Positions 27,732 through 37,316 of a stretch of DNA of 64,000 bases are shown piece by piece (position 1 is the first letter of the stretch; each line of letters opens with the position of its first letter). The notes under the pieces were generated by a model. The model saw only the letters and a program-made list of their open reading frames with translations. It had not been told where the DNA came from and searched no databases. The position numbers were made by a program, and so were the translations under genes. This DNA comes from Rhodomicrobium sp. R_RK_3. Lineage in GTDB: Bacteria > Pseudomonadota > Alphaproteobacteria > Rhizobiales > Rhodomicrobiaceae. The DNA lies in the NCBI RefSeq assembly GCF_002198715.1, contig NZ_MWLK01000021.1:248001-312000 (forward strand), written 5' to 3'.

Positions 27732-28964
27732 ATGGCAGGACCGTTTTTCGACACCGAGGAGACGCGGCTGCCGGAGGCGCGGGAGGAGGAGTTGCTTCGG
27801 CGTCTTCCCAGCTTCATCGAGACGGCATTGCAGGAGGCGCCGGGCTGGGCGCGGCATCTGGCATCCATCGGCGACGCCCGTATCGCCACCCGTGCAGACC
27901 TCGCACGTCTGCCGCTCCTTCGCAAATCCGATCTGCCCGCATTGCAAGCCGCCGACCCGCCCTTCGGCGGCCTCGTGGCGGATAGGCCGATCGCGCGGAT
28001 CATGGTCTCGCCGGGGCCGGTCTTGGAGCCGCAGCGGAGCGGCGATGATCCGTGGCGGATGGCGCGGGCGCTGTTCGCGGCTGGTTTCCGGCCCGGCGAG
28101 ATCATCCACAATGCCTTCGCCTATCACCTGACGCCCGCAGGCTTCATGCTCGACGAGCCGGCGCGGGCGCTCGGCTGCACGGTGATCCCGGCAGGGGTCG
28201 GCAATACCGAGCAGCAGGCCGAAACCATCATCCGCACCAAACCGGCCGGCTATGTCGGCACGCCGGATTATCTCAAGGCGTTGCTCGACCGCGTCGGCGA
28301 GATGCAGGGGGCGCCTTGCAGCATCACCAAGGCGCTGGTCTCGGGCGGGGCGCTGCTGCCGTCGATGCGCGCGGATTATGCCGCGAGGGGCGTCGCCGTG
28401 CTGCAATGCTACGCGACCGCCGAGCTTGGCCTGATCGCCTATGAGACCGGCACCGATGGCGGCATGATCGTCAATGAGGGCATCATCCTCGAAATCGTCC
28501 GGCCGGGAACGGGCGAGCCGGTGCCCGATGGCGAGATCGGCGAGGTCGTGGTGACGAATTTCGACGAGACCTATCCACTGATCCGCTTCGCCACCGGCGA
28601 TCTGTCGGCGATTCTGCCGGGGAGATCGCCTTGCGGGCGGACGGGAACGCGGATCAAGGGCTGGATGGGCCGGGCGGACCAGTCGACCAAGGTGAAGGGG
28701 CTGTTCGTGCACCCCTTGCATGTGACCGAGATCGGCAAGCGCCATCCCGAGCTGGGGCGGTTGCGTCTGGTCGTGCGCCGGGCCGGGGACCAGGACGAGA
28801 TGTTGCTCCAGGCCGAAAGCCACGCCAACGATGAGCCCTTGCGCGGGCGCCTCGCCGAAACGCTGAATGCCGTGACGCGGCTCAAGGGTACGGTCGAACT
28901 TGTCGCGCCCGGATCGCTCCCCGATGACGGCAAGCTGATCGCCGACGAGCGCGATTACGCGTGA
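27732..28964 (+). CDS. phenylacetate-CoA ligase (PaaK)-like adenylate-forming enzyme
   Basis: The 410-residue protein has the PaaK-type ANL arrangement: VSPGPVLEPQRSGDDPWRMAR in place of the glycine-rich ATP loop, NAFAYHLTPAGFMLDEPARALGC, GTPDYLKALL, LVSGGALLPSMRADY, the YATAELGLIAYE motif (A5 region) and LIRFATGDLSAI (A7), then a small C-terminal domain from about residue 325. The first loop does not keep the usual SSGTTG (here SPGPVLEP), as also happens in some PaaK-like proteins, so activity with ATP is uncertain. It should activate an aromatic or aliphatic acid to its acyl-CoA. No paa genes are adjacent. It is followed by a convergent TRAP binding-protein gene, 35 bp away. Confidence 0.85.
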   Translation: MAGPFFDTEETRLPEAREEELLRRLPSFIETALQEAPGWARHLASIGDARIATRADLARLPLLRKSDLPALQAADPPFGGLVADRPIARIMVSPGPVLEPQRSGDDPWRMARALFAAGFRPGEIIHNAFAYHLTPAGFMLDEPARALGCTVIPAGVGNTEQQAETIIRTKPAGYVGTPDYLKALLDRVGEMQGAPCSITKALVSGGALLPSMRADYAARGVAVLQCYATAELGLIAYETGTDGGMIVNEGIILEIVRPGTGEPVPDGEIGEVVVTNFDETYPLIRFATGDLSAILPGRSPCGRTGTRIKGWMGRADQSTKVKGLFVHPLHVTEIGKRHPELGRLRLVVRRAGDQDEMLLQAESHANDEPLRGRLAETLNAVTRLKGTVELVAPGSLPDDGKLIADERDYA

Positions 28965-28999
28965 CACGGTCGCCAGCATTTGCGGCCCCGGGCGAACTC

Positions 29000-30019
29000 C
29001 TACCGCGAGATCTGCGCCGAGGTCGCCGTGGTTTCCTCGCCGAGGCGGTCGACCATCTCGACCAGCTTGGCGCCGCCTGCGACCGAGCGCACGAACTGAC
29101 CATAGAGCGGGCGGCTGGCGGTCTTGAAGGCGTTGACGTCGACCTGGTTGAGCTTCATCTCATCGCCGAGTTGGTCGAGCAGATCGCTCTCCATTCGCAC
29201 GGCCGTCGTGTAGATCCAGGCCTGCATCTCCTTGGCGTTGCGCGTGATGATCGCCTGCACTTCAGGCGGCAGCTTTGAGAAATGTTCATCGCTGACAATG
29301 ATATAGGCCGGAGTGTAGAGGTGATCGGACAGCGTCAGATAGTGCTGCACCTCATAGAATTTGCCGCCCTGGATCTGCGCCAGCGGGTTTTCCTGGCCGT
29401 CGAGCGTGCCGGCTTTGAGTGCCTCATGCACTTCGTGGAAGGCGAGCGGGACGGGCTCGGCGCCGAATTCCTTGAAAACTTTCTCGCGCTGGCCCTTGGG
29501 CACGCGGATCTTCAGCCCGCGCAAGTCTTCCGGGCGGTGGATCGGGCGGACATTGTTGGTGAGTTGGCGGAAGCCGTTTTCCCACAATGCCAGGATGCGA
29601 AAGCCCTGGCGCTTGGCCTCGGGTTGCAGCACCGGCTCCAGCAGCGTCTCGCCAATGCGCTTGACCTGCTCGCGATTGCGGATGAGGAAGGGCAGCTCGA
29701 AAAGGCCAAAAACGTCGCTAATTGAAGACATTACGGTGGAGGGCAGGCCGAAAGTTATCTCGCCCAGTTTGATTTTCTGCAGGATTGCGGTGTCGTCGCC
29801 GAGTTTGCTCTCGCCGGAGACGGTGATGCGGTAGGTGTCGGGAAGTTCCAGATTGGTGCGGCGGGCGAATTCGTTGACCGAGGCGTCGAAGAGCGATCCA
29901 GGGCCGCCATTATGAGCAAATCTTAGTTCGATGGGCGCGGCAAAACTCGCTGAAGAGGCATAAAAGAGGCTAAGAAAGATCGCAATCACAGATTGAGAGA
30001 TACGCATGGCCGTACTCAT
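29000..30019 (-). CDS. TRAP transporter solute-binding protein (DctP family)
   Basis: The 339-residue protein has a signal peptide (QSVIAIFLSLFYASSASFA) and the DctP pattern: IELRFAHNGGPGS at the start of the mature part, the Arg-containing RGLKIRVP strand with ligand-contacting Arg, PLAFHEVHEALKAGTLDGQENPLAQI and YLTLSDHLYTPAYIIVS. It would bind a carboxylate in the periplasm for a TRAP permease. No DctQ or DctM gene is adjacent, which is unusual and makes it an orphan receptor. Two starts are possible (ATG 30019 and ATG 30007). Upstream is a 480-bp gene-free spacer. Confidence 0.9.
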   Translation of the reverse strand: MSTAMRISQSVIAIFLSLFYASSASFAAPIELRFAHNGGPGSLFDASVNEFARRTNLELPDTYRITVSGESKLGDDTAILQKIKLGEITFGLPSTVMSSISDVFGLFELPFLIRNREQVKRIGETLLEPVLQPEAKRQGFRILALWENGFRQLTNNVRPIHRPEDLRGLKIRVPKGQREKVFKEFGAEPVPLAFHEVHEALKAGTLDGQENPLAQIQGGKFYEVQHYLTLSDHLYTPAYIIVSDEHFSKLPPEVQAIITRNAKEMQAWIYTTAVRMESDLLDQLGDEMKLNQVDVNAFKTASRPLYGQFVRSVAGGAKLVEMVDRLGEETTATSAQISR

Positions 30020-30498
30020 CTGAACAGATTAAGGGACCTGCTTTCTACTCTTATCTCGGCGTCAACTTTGACGAACTGATGGCGATGCTGGAGTCTTTGC
30101 AGCAAAGCGCTGGAAAGCGGGGGATGAACCGGTCCGGACCGCCCGGAAGCGTCCTGATTGGCGGCGAATGCAGAATGGCAGCCCGTTCCCGATCAATCGG
30201 ACGGAACGCGGCGGCGGGCAAGATAGGGGAAACCCTGACTTGCGGGGGGCGGAATGGGGAGACGTTTCGGCGGAAGGGCGGGGGCCGGCGGCGCGGGCGG
30301 CCTCGGTATTCTGTAACGGAATCAGATGGTTACCGGATCACCGCTTTCGCGGGGCTTACCAGAGAGGGAGGAGCGGCCACCGCCCTTGGACGCGGTCATC
30401 CGACCCGCTCTCTGCCCGAAAATTATGCACAGGCCACGGACGAAAACGGCGGCATCGCTGCCGCCGCCATCCGTATTGCCCCTGAGAGGACCGCCGCC
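30020..30498. other. gene-free spacer upstream of the TRAP binding protein
   Basis: No supported gene lies in these 479 bp. The left end must hold the dctP-like promoter. Around 30330-30375 is a short palindromic sequence (CCGCTTTCGCGG with flanking GTTACC/GCTTACC) that looks like a degenerate REP-type element. The frames spanning it are compositionally shadow-like. Confidence 0.5.
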
Positions 30499-33400
30499 CT
30501 AAACCGGCTGCGGCTCGCGCCCGGCGGGCTGTTCCGGCATGTCGGCGGGATGTTCCGGCATGTCACGGGATGTGAGCGGACCTTTGGAATGTGCCTCCAC
30601 ATTCACCGGGCCGGCGAGATAGGAATAGACCACCGGAATGACGAACAGCGTGAAGAACGTCCCGACCAGCAGCCCGCCGACGATCACCCAGCCGATGTCC
30701 TGGCGGCTCTCGGCACCCGCGCCGGTCGCGATCGCCAGCGGCACCGCGCCGAGCACCATGGCGCCCGTCGTCATCAGGATCGGCCGCAGCCGGAGCGTCG
30801 CCGACTCGACCACCGCCTCCCGCAGCGGCTTGCCCGCCGCGCGGAGCTGGTTGGAGAACTCTACGATCAGGATGCCGTGCTTGGTGATGAGGCCGATCAG
30901 CGTCACCAGCCCGACCTGGCTGTAGATGTTCAGCGTGCCGCCGCTCCACCATAGCGCGGCCAGCGCGCCGGTCATCGACAGGGGCACGGTCAGCATGATG
31001 ATGACCGGATCGCGGAAACTCTCGAACTGGGCCGACAGCACCAGATAGATGAAGGCGAGCGCCAGGATGAAGGTGATGTAGATGTCCGAGGTCGACTCCT
31101 TGAACTCGCGCGACAGGCCGGAATAGTCGATCTGGGCCTGGCCCTGCAGCACCTCCTGCGCGGCGTTCTCCAGGAAGGTGAGGCCGTCGCCGACGGTATA
31201 GCCGGCGGTCAGATGGGCGGTGATGGTGGCGGCGCGGAGCTGGTTGAAATGGTTCAGCTCCTTCGGCGCGACGGTTTCGCGGATCTCGATCAGGTTCGAC
31301 AGCGGCACCATCGCCCCATGCGAGCTGCGCGCATAGATCCGGCGAAGATCCTCCGGATTGCGGCGGTCGATATTGGCCACCTGCACGATGACGTCATATT
31401 GCTCGCCCTCGCGCTTGAAGCGCGTCACCTGCCGGCCGCCGAGCAGCGTTTCCAGCGTGCGGCCGAGCGTTTCGACCTGGACGCCGAGATCGGCGGCCTT
31501 TTCGCGGTCGACCTTGATGTTGAGCTGCGGCGTGTTGAGTTTCAGGTCGGTATCGAGATCGGTGAAGCCGGGATAGGTGCGCGCCTTGGCCAGCACGGCA
31601 TCCTGCAGCGTCTGCAGCTTGTCGTAGGATTGCGTGGTCTGGATGACGAAGGAGACCGGCTTGTTGCGCACGCTCTGGCCGAGCGGGGGCGGGTTGCTCG
31701 GGAAGGCGGTGACGCCCGGCACGTTCTGAAGCTGCGGCTTCAGCTCTTCGCCGATGGCGAACTGGGTGCGCTTGCGCTCGGCCCACGGCACCATGCGCGC
31801 GAAGGAAATGCCCTGCGAGACCACCGGATTGCCGGACACCACGAAATAGCTGGCGAGATCGCCGGTCTTGGCGAAGATCGCCTCGAGCTGCTTGGCGTAG
31901 CGGTCGGTATAGTCAATGGTCGAGCCTTCCGGCGCCGTGAAGATGCTGACGATGGTGCCCTGGTCCTCGTATGGGGCGAGCTCCGATTTCAGCATCTGGA
32001 CGAAGAACCAGCTCGATCCGGCGACCCCGAGACCGATCAGCAGCACCAGCGGGCGAACCTTGAGCGCGGCGCCGAGCAGGGCGCGGTAGCCGCCGGTCAG
32101 CTTTTGCAGGATCCATTCGATGGCGTTGTAGAGCCGCCCGTGCGACTGGTGCTCCTTCAGCAGTTTCGAGCACATCATCGGCGTCAGCGACAGGGCGACG
32201 AAGCCGGAGACCAGCACCGCGCCGGCGAGCGTCCAGGCGAATTCGGTGAACAGGCGCCCGGTGGTGCCCGCCATGAAGCCGATCGGCACATAGACGGCGA
32301 CGAGCGTCAGGGTCATGGCGATGACGGGAAAGCCGATTTCGCGGGCGCCAACAAAGGCGGCCTGTTTCGGGCTCATGCCTTCCTCGACATGGCGGAAGAT
32401 GTTCTCCAGCATGACGATGGCGTCGTCGACGACGAGGCCGATGGCGAGCACGAGCGACAAGAGCGTCAGCGTGTTGATGGAGAAATTCAGCACATACATC
32501 AGGGCGAACGCCCCGATCAGCGACACCGGGATGGTGACGAGCGGAATGAGGGTGGCGCGCAGGGAGCGCAGGAAGAAGAAGATGATGAGCACCACCAGCA
32601 CCACCGCTTCGGCGATGGTGTGATAGACGTTCTTGACCGACTCGGCGATGAACACCGAACGGTCATAGGCGACCTCAACCTTCATCCCCTCCGGCAGCGA
32701 TTTGACGATGGCGGGCAATTCCGCCCGGACCTCCTTCGACACATCGAGCGGATTGGCGGTCGCCTGCTTCACCACGCCCATGGCGACGGCGCTCTGGCCG
32801 TTGAAGCGGACGATGCGGCGCTCGTCGAGCGCGCCGAGCTCGGCCCGGCCGACATCGGAGAGCCGGACCAGATAGCCGCCGGTTTCCTTCAGGACGAGAT
32901 TGTTGAACTGCTGGGCGGTGCGCAGGTCGGTTTCCGACAGCACGGTGAATTCGCGCGCCGAACTCTCGACCCGGCCGCCCGGCACCTCGACATTCTGGCG
33001 GCGCAGCGCATCCTCGACATCCTGCGGCGTCAGCGCGTAGGCGGCGAGGCGCTCGGGATCGAGCCAGATCCGCATGGAATAGCGCCGCTCGCCGAAAATG
33101 CGCACCTCGGTCACGCCGGTCAGCGTCTGAAGCTGGTCCTTCACGAAGCGGTCGGCATAGTCGGTGATTTCCAGCGCGGAATGGCGGTCGCTGGAGAAGG
33201 CGAGATAGATCACCGGCTGGGCGTCGGCCTCGACCTTCTGAATGACGGGCTCCTCGATCTCGTCGGGCAGCCGCCCGCGCACCCGGCCCACCCGGTCGCG
33301 CACGTCGGCGGCGGCGGAATCGGGATCGCGGTTGAGCTTGAAGCGCACCGAGATCTGGCTCTGCTCCTGGCGGTTGATCGAGGTGATGAAGTCGATGCCT

Positions 33401-33624
33401 TCGATGCCGGAGAGCGAATCCTCCAGCACCTGCGTCACCTGGGTCTCGACGATTTCGGCGCCGGCGCCGCGATATTCGGTCTGCACGGTGACGACCGGCG
33501 GGTCGATATTGGGATATTCGCGCACCGTCAGCCGCTGATAGGAAACAAGGCCCAGCAGCACGACGATGAGGCTCATCACGGTGGCAAAGACCGGCCTGCG
33601 GATCGAGACGTCGGAGATCGACAT
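30499..33624 (-). CDS. RND multidrug efflux transporter permease (HAE1 family)
   Basis: The 1041-residue inner-membrane pump has 12 transmembrane helices with two large periplasmic loops (about 30-335 and 560-865). Helix 4 contains the proton-relay pair in AIGLVVDDAIVMLEN, and the family motif GFMAGTTGRLFTEFAWTLAGAVLVSG follows. The N-terminus SISDVSIRRPVFATVMSL is the standard beginning. It exports hydrophobic or amphiphilic compounds using the proton gradient with the adaptor encoded six bases upstream. No outer-membrane channel gene is nearby, so it probably recruits a TolC-like protein encoded elsewhere. Substrates cannot be predicted. Confidence 0.95.
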   Translation of the reverse strand: MSISDVSIRRPVFATVMSLIVVLLGLVSYQRLTVREYPNIDPPVVTVQTEYRGAGAEIVETQVTQVLEDSLSGIEGIDFITSINRQEQSQISVRFKLNRDPDSAAADVRDRVGRVRGRLPDEIEEPVIQKVEADAQPVIYLAFSSDRHSALEITDYADRFVKDQLQTLTGVTEVRIFGERRYSMRIWLDPERLAAYALTPQDVEDALRRQNVEVPGGRVESSAREFTVLSETDLRTAQQFNNLVLKETGGYLVRLSDVGRAELGALDERRIVRFNGQSAVAMGVVKQATANPLDVSKEVRAELPAIVKSLPEGMKVEVAYDRSVFIAESVKNVYHTIAEAVVLVVLIIFFFLRSLRATLIPLVTIPVSLIGAFALMYVLNFSINTLTLLSLVLAIGLVVDDAIVMLENIFRHVEEGMSPKQAAFVGAREIGFPVIAMTLTLVAVYVPIGFMAGTTGRLFTEFAWTLAGAVLVSGFVALSLTPMMCSKLLKEHQSHGRLYNAIEWILQKLTGGYRALLGAALKVRPLVLLIGLGVAGSSWFFVQMLKSELAPYEDQGTIVSIFTAPEGSTIDYTDRYAKQLEAIFAKTGDLASYFVVSGNPVVSQGISFARMVPWAERKRTQFAIGEELKPQLQNVPGVTAFPSNPPPLGQSVRNKPVSFVIQTTQSYDKLQTLQDAVLAKARTYPGFTDLDTDLKLNTPQLNIKVDREKAADLGVQVETLGRTLETLLGGRQVTRFKREGEQYDVIVQVANIDRRNPEDLRRIYARSSHGAMVPLSNLIEIRETVAPKELNHFNQLRAATITAHLTAGYTVGDGLTFLENAAQEVLQGQAQIDYSGLSREFKESTSDIYITFILALAFIYLVLSAQFESFRDPVIIMLTVPLSMTGALAALWWSGGTLNIYSQVGLVTLIGLITKHGILIVEFSNQLRAAGKPLREAVVESATLRLRPILMTTGAMVLGAVPLAIATGAGAESRQDIGWVIVGGLLVGTFFTLFVIPVVYSYLAGPVNVEAHSKGPLTSRDMPEHPADMPEQPAGREPQPV

Positions 33625-33630
33625 GGGGCC

Positions 33631-34677
33631 TCAAGCTCCCTTGCCGGCGGGCGTCTCCGAGACGGCCTCCGCGCCGCCGCCCAGCACGCGGATGGCGGCG
33701 CCGTCGCGGATCTTCTGCTGGCCGGCGGTGACGACGATGTCGCTCGCGGCGAGGCCATCGACCACTTCGACGCGGCCGTCGCGCCGGTTGCCGATCTTGA
33801 CCTTGGCTTGCACGGCCTTGCCGTCGATGACCTTGAAGACGAACTGGTCGTCGCCGCGCGGCATCAGCGCCTGTTCGGGCACGCTGAGCGCATTGGGCTT
33901 CAGCTCCATGATGAGGGTGACGCGGGCGAACAGTCCCGGGCGCAGCACCAGATCCTTATTGTCGACGCGCGCGCGCAGCACGACGCTGCGCCCGGCGGCG
34001 TCGACGCTGGGGTCGATGGCGTAAACCTCGCCCTTGAAGCTGCGGCCGGGAAAGGCGTCGACGCCGATCTCGATGGCCTGGCCGGTGCGGGCGGCGGAGA
34101 GGAATTTTTCCGAAATGCGGAAATCGACCTTGATCGGATCGATGTCGACCAGGGTGAACATGTCCTGGCCGATGGTGACGTAATCGCCGACGCTGACCTT
34201 GCGCAACCCGCCAAAGCCGTCGAAAGGGGCAACGATGCGGGTCTTTTCGAGGCGCACGCGGGCCAGCTCGACGGTCGCGGTGCCGACATCGAGGCTGGAG
34301 CGCGCTTCGTCGCGCTGGCGCTCGGTGGCGATGCGGCCGGCGGCAAGCTCTTCGATACGGGCGTGGTTGCGCTTGGCCAGCTCCAGCCGGGCCGCGGCCT
34401 CGGCGACTTCGGCCTTGTTCAGGCTGTCGTCCAGCTTGAGCAGCACCGCGCCCTTGGCGACCGGGCGGCCCTCCTCGAAGCCGATTTCGACAACCCGCCC
34501 GGCAACTTCGGGCCGGATGATGACCGATTCATTGGCGCTCAGGCTGCCCACCGCCGTGACCCGCTCCGAAATCGGCCCGACCGTGACCTTGGCCGCCTCG
34601 ACCGCGGTGACATTTTGCGCGGCGGCCTGCAGCCCGGCACAGCTCAGGAAAATCACGAACGCAGTCAGTAGACGCAC
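33631..34677 (-). CDS. RND efflux periplasmic adaptor subunit
   Basis: This is a membrane fusion protein of 348 residues. The GTG at 34677 is used because AGGGG stands six bases before it and it starts the signal peptide (RLLTAFVIFLSCAGLQAAAQ); upstream in-frame ATGs add a non-leader sequence. The order is beta-barrel/lipoyl halves (ESVIIRPEVAGRVVEIGFEEGRPVAKGAVLLKLD split by an alpha-hairpin of about 50 residues), then RIVAPFDGFGGLR and the barrel domain. It links the RND permease to an outer-membrane channel. It is first in a two-gene operon and divergent from an ABC exporter operon. Confidence 0.93.
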   Translation of the reverse strand: MRLLTAFVIFLSCAGLQAAAQNVTAVEAAKVTVGPISERVTAVGSLSANESVIIRPEVAGRVVEIGFEEGRPVAKGAVLLKLDDSLNKAEVAEAAARLELAKRNHARIEELAAGRIATERQRDEARSSLDVGTATVELARVRLEKTRIVAPFDGFGGLRKVSVGDYVTIGQDMFTLVDIDPIKVDFRISEKFLSAARTGQAIEIGVDAFPGRSFKGEVYAIDPSVDAAGRSVVLRARVDNKDLVLRPGLFARVTLIMELKPNALSVPEQALMPRGDDQFVFKVIDGKAVQAKVKIGNRRDGRVEVVDGLAASDIVVTAGQQKIRDGAAIRVLGGGAEAVSETPAGKGA

Positions 34678-35059
34678 CTTGTACCCCTCAACGCAAAGCG
34701 CGCGGTCCCATGCGCCCCGCATGAAGAACCACGGCGAAGAAATTCCGGCCAGCCATGTATTTCCCGGTGGCGCCGGACTGTCAACGCGAGCAACGTAATA
34801 ATGTATACCACCGCCCGCGAGACTGACGGCGCCGCCCAAAGCGATCCAGCATTGCGCGATGTGCCTGGCAAGGGCAAGCCGGCGGCGCTGCCCGAGTTAC
34901 GGCGAGATTGGCGCGCCATGATGAATTCTTCGTGAAAGGCCGGACCTGCGGACCGACCGCGGGGTAGGCACGAATGCGGCCGGCGCGATGAATGCATGAT
35001 GCGATTGCATCGACCGGGCGCCGCGCCGGTGCTATGGCATAGCGCGCGGAAGGTGGCGG
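34678..35059. other. divergent promoter region between RND and ABC exporter operons
   Basis: The 382-bp spacer holds promoters in both directions, with AT-rich stretches near 34790-34810 and 34985-35010. No adjacent regulator gene is present. No clear promoter hexamers were identified. Confidence 0.5.
34998..35011. promoter_or_regulatory. small palindrome upstream of the ABC adaptor gene
   Basis: GATGC-GATT-GCATC is a perfect 5-bp inverted repeat with a 4-nt centre, 48 bp before the adaptor ATG. The position suits an operator, but short palindromes occur by chance. Confidence 0.25.
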
Positions 35060-36070
35060 ATGGGGGGAGCCTTGCGGGTCAGAACCATGGTTTTGCTCGC
35101 CCTGGCGGTCGTCGGGGCGGGGGTGTTCATTTGGTCGAGCCAGCGCGCGCCGGCCGTCGCGGTGGTGGCGCCGAAACGGGGCGAGGCGGCGCAAATCGTC
35201 TATGCCAGCGGCGTGGTCGAGCCGCGCTTCTGGGCAAAGGTCACCTCCCTGGTGCGCGAGCGCATCGTCGAGCAGTGCAATTGCGAGGCGCAGAGCGTCG
35301 AGCAGGGTGCGCTGCTTGCCCGGCTGGACGACAGCGAGGCCAAGGCGGCGCTCAGCGAACTGGACGCGCGGTTGCGGCTGGCGCGGGAAAACCTGTCGCG
35401 GCTGGTGACGCTGGTCGAGCGCAAATCGGCCAGCCAGCAGGCGCTCGATCAGGCCCAGGCGGAAGCGGCCCAGCTCGAGGCGCTGCTTGCCGGCCAGAAG
35501 GCGCGGCTTGAAAATTACGTCATCCGCGCGCCGAGCGCCGGGGTGGTGCTGCGCAAGGATGCCGAAGTCGGCGAGGTCGCCGACCAGGGCAGCATCCTGT
35601 TCTGGGTCGGACAGCCAAAGCCCCTGCTCGTCGTCGCCGATGTCAATGAGGAGGACATTCCGCGCGTCGAGCTCGGCCAGCGCGTGCTGCTGATGGCGGA
35701 CGCCTTTCCGAGGCGCTCGCTCGAAGCGGTGGTCGACAGCATCACGCCGAAGGGCGATCCGGTGACCAAGACCTATCGGGTGCGCATCAAGCTGCCGGAC
35801 GACACGCCGCTCCGCGTCGGCATGTCGACCGACGTCAACATCATCACCAATGTGGTCAAGAACGCGCTGCTGGTGCCATCCCTCGCCGTCCGCGGCACGG
35901 CGGTCTTCGTGGTCGAGAACGGACGGGCGCAGCGGCGCGATGTCGGCATCGGCATCCGGGGCATCACGGATGTGCAGGTCGTCTCGGGGCTCGGCGACGA
36001 TGCGCGCATCGTGTCGCCTTATCCGGATCTGCTGGCGGATGGCGCGCGGGTGCGCGTCGCTCGGGAGTAG
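35060..36070 (+). CDS. ABC exporter periplasmic adaptor (HlyD/MacA-like)
   Basis: The 336-residue membrane fusion protein has an N-terminal anchor (MVLLALAVVGAGVFIWSS), a hairpin region rich in Ala/Glu/Gln (about 85-155) flanked by lipoyl halves (VVEPRFWAKVTSLVRERIVEQ and RAPSAGVVLRKDAEVGEVADQG), and a barrel domain. A CNCEAQSV segment near residue 73 with two Cys is unusual for the family. GGAAGG stands upstream of ATG 35060. It is the first gene of an operon with an FtsX-type permease and an ATPase, the MacAB/DevBCA-like arrangement for export of lipids, peptides or siderophores. Confidence 0.9.
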   Translation: MGGALRVRTMVLLALAVVGAGVFIWSSQRAPAVAVVAPKRGEAAQIVYASGVVEPRFWAKVTSLVRERIVEQCNCEAQSVEQGALLARLDDSEAKAALSELDARLRLARENLSRLVTLVERKSASQQALDQAQAEAAQLEALLAGQKARLENYVIRAPSAGVVLRKDAEVGEVADQGSILFWVGQPKPLLVVADVNEEDIPRVELGQRVLLMADAFPRRSLEAVVDSITPKGDPVTKTYRVRIKLPDDTPLRVGMSTDVNIITNVVKNALLVPSLAVRGTAVFVVENGRAQRRDVGIGIRGITDVQVVSGLGDDARIVSPYPDLLADGARVRVARE

Positions 36071-36074
36071 GGCC

Positions 36075-37316
36075 ATGCGGCTGATCTTCGACATCGCCTT
36101 CACCCATATTGCCGGGCGCGGCCGGCAGACGCTGGTTGCGATTTTGGGCGTCGCGGTGGGGGTGGGCTTCTCGATCGCCATGGCGGCGCTGATGCAGGGC
36201 GGCCAGAACGATTTCGTCGAGCAGCTCGTCAACACCATGCCGCATGTGCAGATCACCGACGAGCGCCGCGCGCCGCCGCGCCAGCCCGCGCAGGACGCCT
36301 TCTCGACGGTCGCGATCTATGGCCTGAGGCCGCGCGAGGACCGGCGCGGCATCATCAATCCGACCGCCGCGCTCGCATGGCTGGAGGACTGGGTGCCCGG
36401 CCGCTTCGCGCCGAGCCTGAAGACGCAAGGCGTGATCCGCTATGCCGGCCGCGACGTCGGGGCGGCGGTGATCGGCGTCGATCCGGCCAAGGAACAGGGC
36501 GTCTCGCCGATCATCGAGGATTTCCGCCAGGGCAGCTTTGCCGCGCTCGCGGTCGGCGGCAACAATATCGTCATCGGCGACACCATGGCGAACCGCCTCG
36601 GCGCCAAGCTCGGCGACACCGTGACGGCGGTCTCCTCGACGGGCCTGGGGCGCAATTTCAAGATCGCGGGGCTCTTCCACACCGGCACCACCGCCCGCGA
36701 CGAGGGCGAAGCCTATGTGCTCTTGAAGAACGCCCAGATCCTCAGCGAGCGGGCGAATGCCATCAACGAGATCCGCATCAAGCTCGACGATCCCAATGCC
36801 GCGCCCGCCATCGCCCGGCGGGCGGAGGCGGAGCTTGGCTATAAATCCGTCGCGTGGCAGCAGGCGAACGAGTCCATCCTGCAGGCGCTGGTGATCCGCA
36901 ACATCATCATGTACACGGTGGTCGCCGCCATCATGCTGGTGGCCGGCTTCGGCATCTTCAACATCATCTCGACCATCACGCATGAGAAGGCGCGCGACAT
37001 CGCCATCATGAAATCGCTCGGCTTTCCCGAGCGCGACATGCGGCGGCTGTTCCTGTTGGAGGGCGTCGCCATCGGCGCGGCGGGCTCGCTGCTCGGCTGG
37101 GCCTTCGGCCTGTCGATGGTCTATGCGCTGTCGCTGGTGCGCTTCGAGATCGCCGCGACCGGCCAGGAGCTGACCAAACTGCCGATCGCCTGGAGCTTTC
37201 TGCACTACCTGATCGCGGCGGCGTTCGCGCTCGGCTCGGCGGCGGTCGCGGGCTATCTGCCGGCCCGGCGCGCGGCGAAGCTGAACCCGGTCGACATCAT
37301 CCGGGGGGCGACATGA
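36075..37316 (+). CDS. ABC transporter permease, FtsX/LolC/MacB type
   Basis: The 413-residue permease starts at ATG 36075, four bases after the adaptor stop. It has an N-terminal helix (LVAILGVAVGVGFSIAMAAL), a large periplasmic domain of about 230 residues, and three C-terminal helices of the FtsX domain (TVVAAIMLVAGFGIFNIIS, then around AAGSLLGWAFGLSMVYALS and a last one near residue 380). EKARDIAIMKSLGFPERDM is the coupling helix signature. It would act with the ATPase encoded next to move a substrate from the inner membrane or periplasm outward. Its last bases overlap the ATPase start. Confidence 0.92.
   Translation: MRLIFDIAFTHIAGRGRQTLVAILGVAVGVGFSIAMAALMQGGQNDFVEQLVNTMPHVQITDERRAPPRQPAQDAFSTVAIYGLRPREDRRGIINPTAALAWLEDWVPGRFAPSLKTQGVIRYAGRDVGAAVIGVDPAKEQGVSPIIEDFRQGSFAALAVGGNNIVIGDTMANRLGAKLGDTVTAVSSTGLGRNFKIAGLFHTGTTARDEGEAYVLLKNAQILSERANAINEIRIKLDDPNAAPAIARRAEAELGYKSVAWQQANESILQALVIRNIIMYTVVAAIMLVAGFGIFNIISTITHEKARDIAIMKSLGFPERDMRRLFLLEGVAIGAAGSLLGWAFGLSMVYALSLVRFEIAATGQELTKLPIAWSFLHYLIAAAFALGSAAVAGYLPARRAAKLNPVDIIRGAT

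Noticed and set aside
30079-30954. A plus-strand coding gene in the spacer upstream of the TRAP binding protein
   Set aside because: The reading frame starts without a ribosome binding site, overlaps the RND permease 3' end, and its product is low-complexity Arg/Gly-rich.
31213-34671. A 1,152-residue plus-strand frame across the RND genes
   Set aside because: It lies opposite the RND permease and adaptor, which have clear family motifs; its translation is Asp/His/Gly/Arg-rich with no domain.
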